Program-made: the position numbers and the translations under genes
DNA from: Muricea muricata
Taxonomy: Eukaryota > Cnidaria > Anthozoa > Malacalcyonacea > Plexauridae
Direction: 5' to 3'
Length of the DNA: 64,000 nucleotides
Assembly (NCBI GenBank): GCA_963855995.1
Contig: OY979725.1
Coordinates: 992,001-1,056,000 of the forward strand
Notes under the pieces: model-generated
What the model saw: the letters and a program-made list of their open reading frames with translations, nothing else
Databases searched by the model: none
Told to the model about the DNA's origin: nothing
In this document: piece by piece, positions 60,703 to 64,000 of the stretch
Layout of the letters: each line of letters opens with the position of its first letter
How positions within the stretch are numbered: position 1 is the first letter of the stretch

Positions 60703-63405
60703 TTAGGGACCTATGAATACTTTGATGTATACCGCATGGTCTCTAATGTACTGACGAGTGCGCAGTGTTGAATGTTTCACAAAGCGAGTATACCCATAAC
60801 CCTTGTTCTCTCGCTCTCTTGGCCGCTTGAACTCTTTTTCTCCCTCTGGAACTAATGTTCCTCTAATGTTTCGCCTTTCACTTGGGTCATCTTGTTGATC
60901 AACCAAATCAAATGCAATAGGCTTTGTAAAAGGCCAAGGCAGTGAGCCATCTCGATCACCTTTTATCAACCGAATGTAAATCCCCATGTATCCTGTATTA
61001 CCACTTGGACCTTCATTCAAATAGGCAATAACTTTCATTTTGTAACCATGACTGGAGAAGAAAGGTTCACTTTCAATATCTCCAGAATCATTGTTGGAAT
61101 TTGCTTGAGCTAACTTTCTTGTGAAGTTTGCTATCTTCCATGTGTAATCGGGTACAGCTGGTTCTTGTTGGGCTGTGAAGGACTGTTGAGGAGACAGATG
61201 AGCATGTGCAGAATTAATGGCCTGTAGCACTTCAATTTTTTGCCCAAGAAGCCTCATATCTTCATCATGCTAGAACAATTAACACTCCCATTAGAGAAAC
61301 ATAAAACATCTTCCATGTTGATAATAATTATACACTTATACGAACAAAAATTGGAAAAACGAGAAGAAAAATCGATGTTTATATTTCGTTTAGAAAACAA
61401 CACCACAAATATAAATTAGATAACTTTAACAGAAGAGTGGTACGGAATTTTTGTGACGATTTAGTAGGAAATATGCTCCCCTCCAAAAAAATATTGCTTC
61501 CATATATCCTAGGAAATACTAACCTCGCAAACCCTAACCCAAATTTCTTAAGAGGGGGTCATATTCCCTAGGAAGTCAGTTAAACTGACCTTTGATTTGA
61601 ATAGTTCAACTCATTTTCATACTGCAACATATCAAAGAGTGCAATACATGAAATAAATAACAAAATGACTACAGTGAGGAGAAATTAGAAAGAGTGTAGG
61701 CTATTTTGGAGGCAAAGTGATTTATGATCGGAATTACACAAGAAACCAAAAATACATAGTACATAATACATAATTGATGACTTAATAAATAATACAAAGG
61801 AAATAGAAACTATCTTTCGATGAAGTGTTATTTACCTTCAATTTAAGTTCTTTAATATCTTCCTCATGCTATTAATATAGGTATAAAATTCAAGTCAATA
61901 ACAAATATAAAGTAAATGCATTAGATATTGTATATATATAGTAAATCATATCACATGTTCACTTTCAACCAATGGTCTACACTATCTTTGCACTTGATAC
62001 GTTACTTACCTTAAATCTAAGTTCTTTCATATCTTCTTCATGCTATAAATTTTAAAAAATGTTACATAACCAGTCAAATCAAAGAAAATATAAAATGGAA
62101 GTTACTATTAATACAAAATTGATCATGAACGATCACCTTCTTTTCTTTCCTTTCCAAAGTTGAGACTTTCAACATGAAACTTTCAAGTTTTTGCTCCAGT
62201 TTTTCAACACCAAACTGTTTAATATTATTGCCACTGCAAGTACTCTGATGATCCTAGTTTAATATACATATCATTAAAGACGTTGCTATCAATGTGAAAA
62301 AACATTGCTATCAATAAATGCAAATCTGGCATCGACAAGTAAATCTAGCATCAGCACTAGCCTAAATGGCAATATATTGTATGCAACAAAACATGTTTTG
62401 CAGACATGCCTAAATAAAGTGTGCCAGACCAGCACAATTAAATACCAAAATGACAGTATGGATCAGATCAGATCAGTGCACACAATGTTTTCAGACTTCA
62501 AAATTGACTTTGCTAGATATTCATATCGAGGTGTTCTTTTCGAGTCACATACATCCGGGGTTGGCAATTCTTTTATTTTTTCTTTCACTTTCTTTTATAA
62601 TAAAAGATTTCTTTTTAAGCCAAAACTTTTCTTATATTTCCTTTTATTATTTTTAAAATTCTATTATTATAAAATTAATATTTGATAATTAATAATTTTA
62701 CAATTTACATTTTACACAAACTTTTGCCATTTTGTTGTTGTTTAAAAAGACTGATGTCATATTGTTATGTCATCATAATTATTCTGATACTTCAAAAATC
62801 TTTATTACTAAAAAATCTTCTTTTATTAATAAAAGAAAAAATAAGATTTTCATTTTTTAAAAATCTTTTTTCATCCAACCCTGCATACATCAATTGTATT
62901 CTCATATATTTGACAGGACTCCAAAACACAGAATCATACCTGTAAAAGAGAACCAAGACATCCCTGCCAGATACAGCCTTCATTACAACAGTTCACTTCT
63001 AGCTGTTTGATCACTCTTCTGGCAGCATGATCTTCAAAAATCTAAAAATTATCTGGCTGTAATTGCACTGCCACAAATTACCACATTTAAATTTGCAAAA
63101 CAAACATTACATTGGCATCCGATATTTCAATTCTACACGATGGACACCGAGGATCTGCCCTGTTGGAAATAATATTAGATATAATATTATTACTGAACAT
63201 AGTACAATATTGAAAACAGTTTTAACAGCGTGACTTACTTGAGTATGTCGTCAATGCAGAGGGCACAAAACTGGTGTCCACAATCTCGAATTTGAACCGG
63301 ATCTTTTAAAACCTCGAGACAAATTGCGCATTCCCAAGCCTGCCTGGCCGTATTTTGATCCTTAAACCACTTCAAAGGGTAACCAGAGTTACCGTTTGTG
63401 GCCAT
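60703..63405 (-). CDS. TRAF-like RING/zinc-finger/coiled-coil/MATH protein, gene E (diverged paralogue)
   Basis: Seven-exon model: 63405-63239, 63159-63111, 63041-62940, 62253-62137, 62042-62010, 61868-61836 and 61269-60703, all in phase, 355 residues. Exon lengths of the first three (167, 49, 102) equal those of A-D. RING: CAIC, DCGHQFC, CPSC. Zinc finger: CCNEGC, then HQSTC. Two 33-nt coiled-coil exons each read HEED[MI]KEL. The MATH exon differs clearly from A-D (EPFFSSHGY, DGSLPWPFTK, HSTLRTRQYIRD) and has a Gln/Pro-rich linker before it. It is probably closest to the ancestral form of the local cluster. Same inferred TRAF adaptor/E3 role. The RING core is unexpectedly close to A-D at DNA level. 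Confidence 0.82.
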
Positions 63406-63700
63406 TTCAACTCAAAATTAATGAGCAAAGTTAGGAAAGATACCCATTTCGTTTCACATTGTTTCAGAGGTATTGTTTAGAATTCGCAGAATTTAGTTCA
63501 CTTCCGTTAACTGATCTCACAATTCGACCTGGATAGTGTATAGCGACGCGAAAAAAGTCATTGATGGAAAAATAGGTTTGTAAATTGAATATATATTACA
63601 TTAACAGTATAACTAGTGCAATTCACACAGGGAACTGACATTTGGCATTTCACATATTTAATCTCACCGGTTTGCCCGTCCTACTGAATCAGAACTGAGT
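63406..63700. other. Promoter region of gene E / 3' flank of katanin gene
   Basis: A short ~300-nt gap between the katanin stop codon and gene E start on the same strand. No TATA box or clear poly(A) signal was recognised. Confidence 0.4.
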
Positions 63701-63925
<225 letters not shown>

Positions 63926-64000
63926 TTAACCACAATCGTTCTGGTATCATTATTAATTCTCTCCATTCGAAAAGATCAATCCTTTTCTAAATAAGCTTAA

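Noticed and set aside
62305-62945. Plus-strand frames opposite gene E intron 3
   Set aside because: Phe/Tyr/Lys-rich AT-driven translation inside an intron; no domain.

Overview
This is animal nuclear DNA. It is AT-rich, with short exons, GT-AG introns, single-exon class A GPCR genes, TRAF-type RING/MATH genes, a katanin p60 exon and dense mobile DNA. The mix (an expanded TRAF-like family, orphan GPCRs, a P2RX7-like domain inside a transposon, a CR1/L2-like LINE, a PHD/OTU/MULE element) fits a cnidarian best, probably an anthozoan. That placement is inference; no rRNA or mitochondrial marker is present.

Layout. 0-13 kb: an intronless GPCR on the minus strand (164-1087), then a plus-strand GPCR whose seven-helix exon (11894-12877) is preceded by two possible signal-peptide exons (3900-4112 and 7531-7677), both ending in phase-0 donors. 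13.6-47.6 kb: a head-to-tail, all-minus-strand cluster of four recently duplicated TRAF-like genes (called A, B, C, D here). Each runs RING exon, zinc-finger exons, tiny in-phase coiled-coil exons, then one large MATH exon. A, B and D look intact. C has lost its exon 1 splice donor and its whole 3' half. Between B and C lie a 5.7-kb DNA transposon (27101-32827) with an apparently intact five-exon PHD-OTU-MULE transposase gene, 8-bp target-site duplication and GC-rich iterated terminal repeats, and a ~4.5-kb tandem array (~35200-39684) of ~127-bp monomers that flips orientation at ~36598. A reverse-transcriptase relic lies downstream of B and D and marks the duplication joints.

47.6-59.3 kb: mostly mobile and simple DNA: a 1.08-kb TA-flanked element in the upstream region of gene D, a long AT microsatellite, foldback MITEs and a 5'-truncated LINE (52.75-55.34 kb). 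It also holds one small secreted cysteine-containing peptide gene (51413-51652) with TATA box and poly(A) signals. 59.3-64 kb: a third GPCR (59328-60314, a paralogue of the second), a fifth, more diverged TRAF-like gene E (60703-63405), and the last coding exon of a katanin p60 gene (63701-63899).

The TRAF-like proteins are expected to be cytoplasmic ubiquitin-ligase/adaptor proteins acting below receptors. The GPCRs and the secreted peptide are candidate signalling genes with unknown partners. Exon boundaries were worked out by eye from GT/AG sites, reading phase and comparison among paralogues; no transcript data were available.
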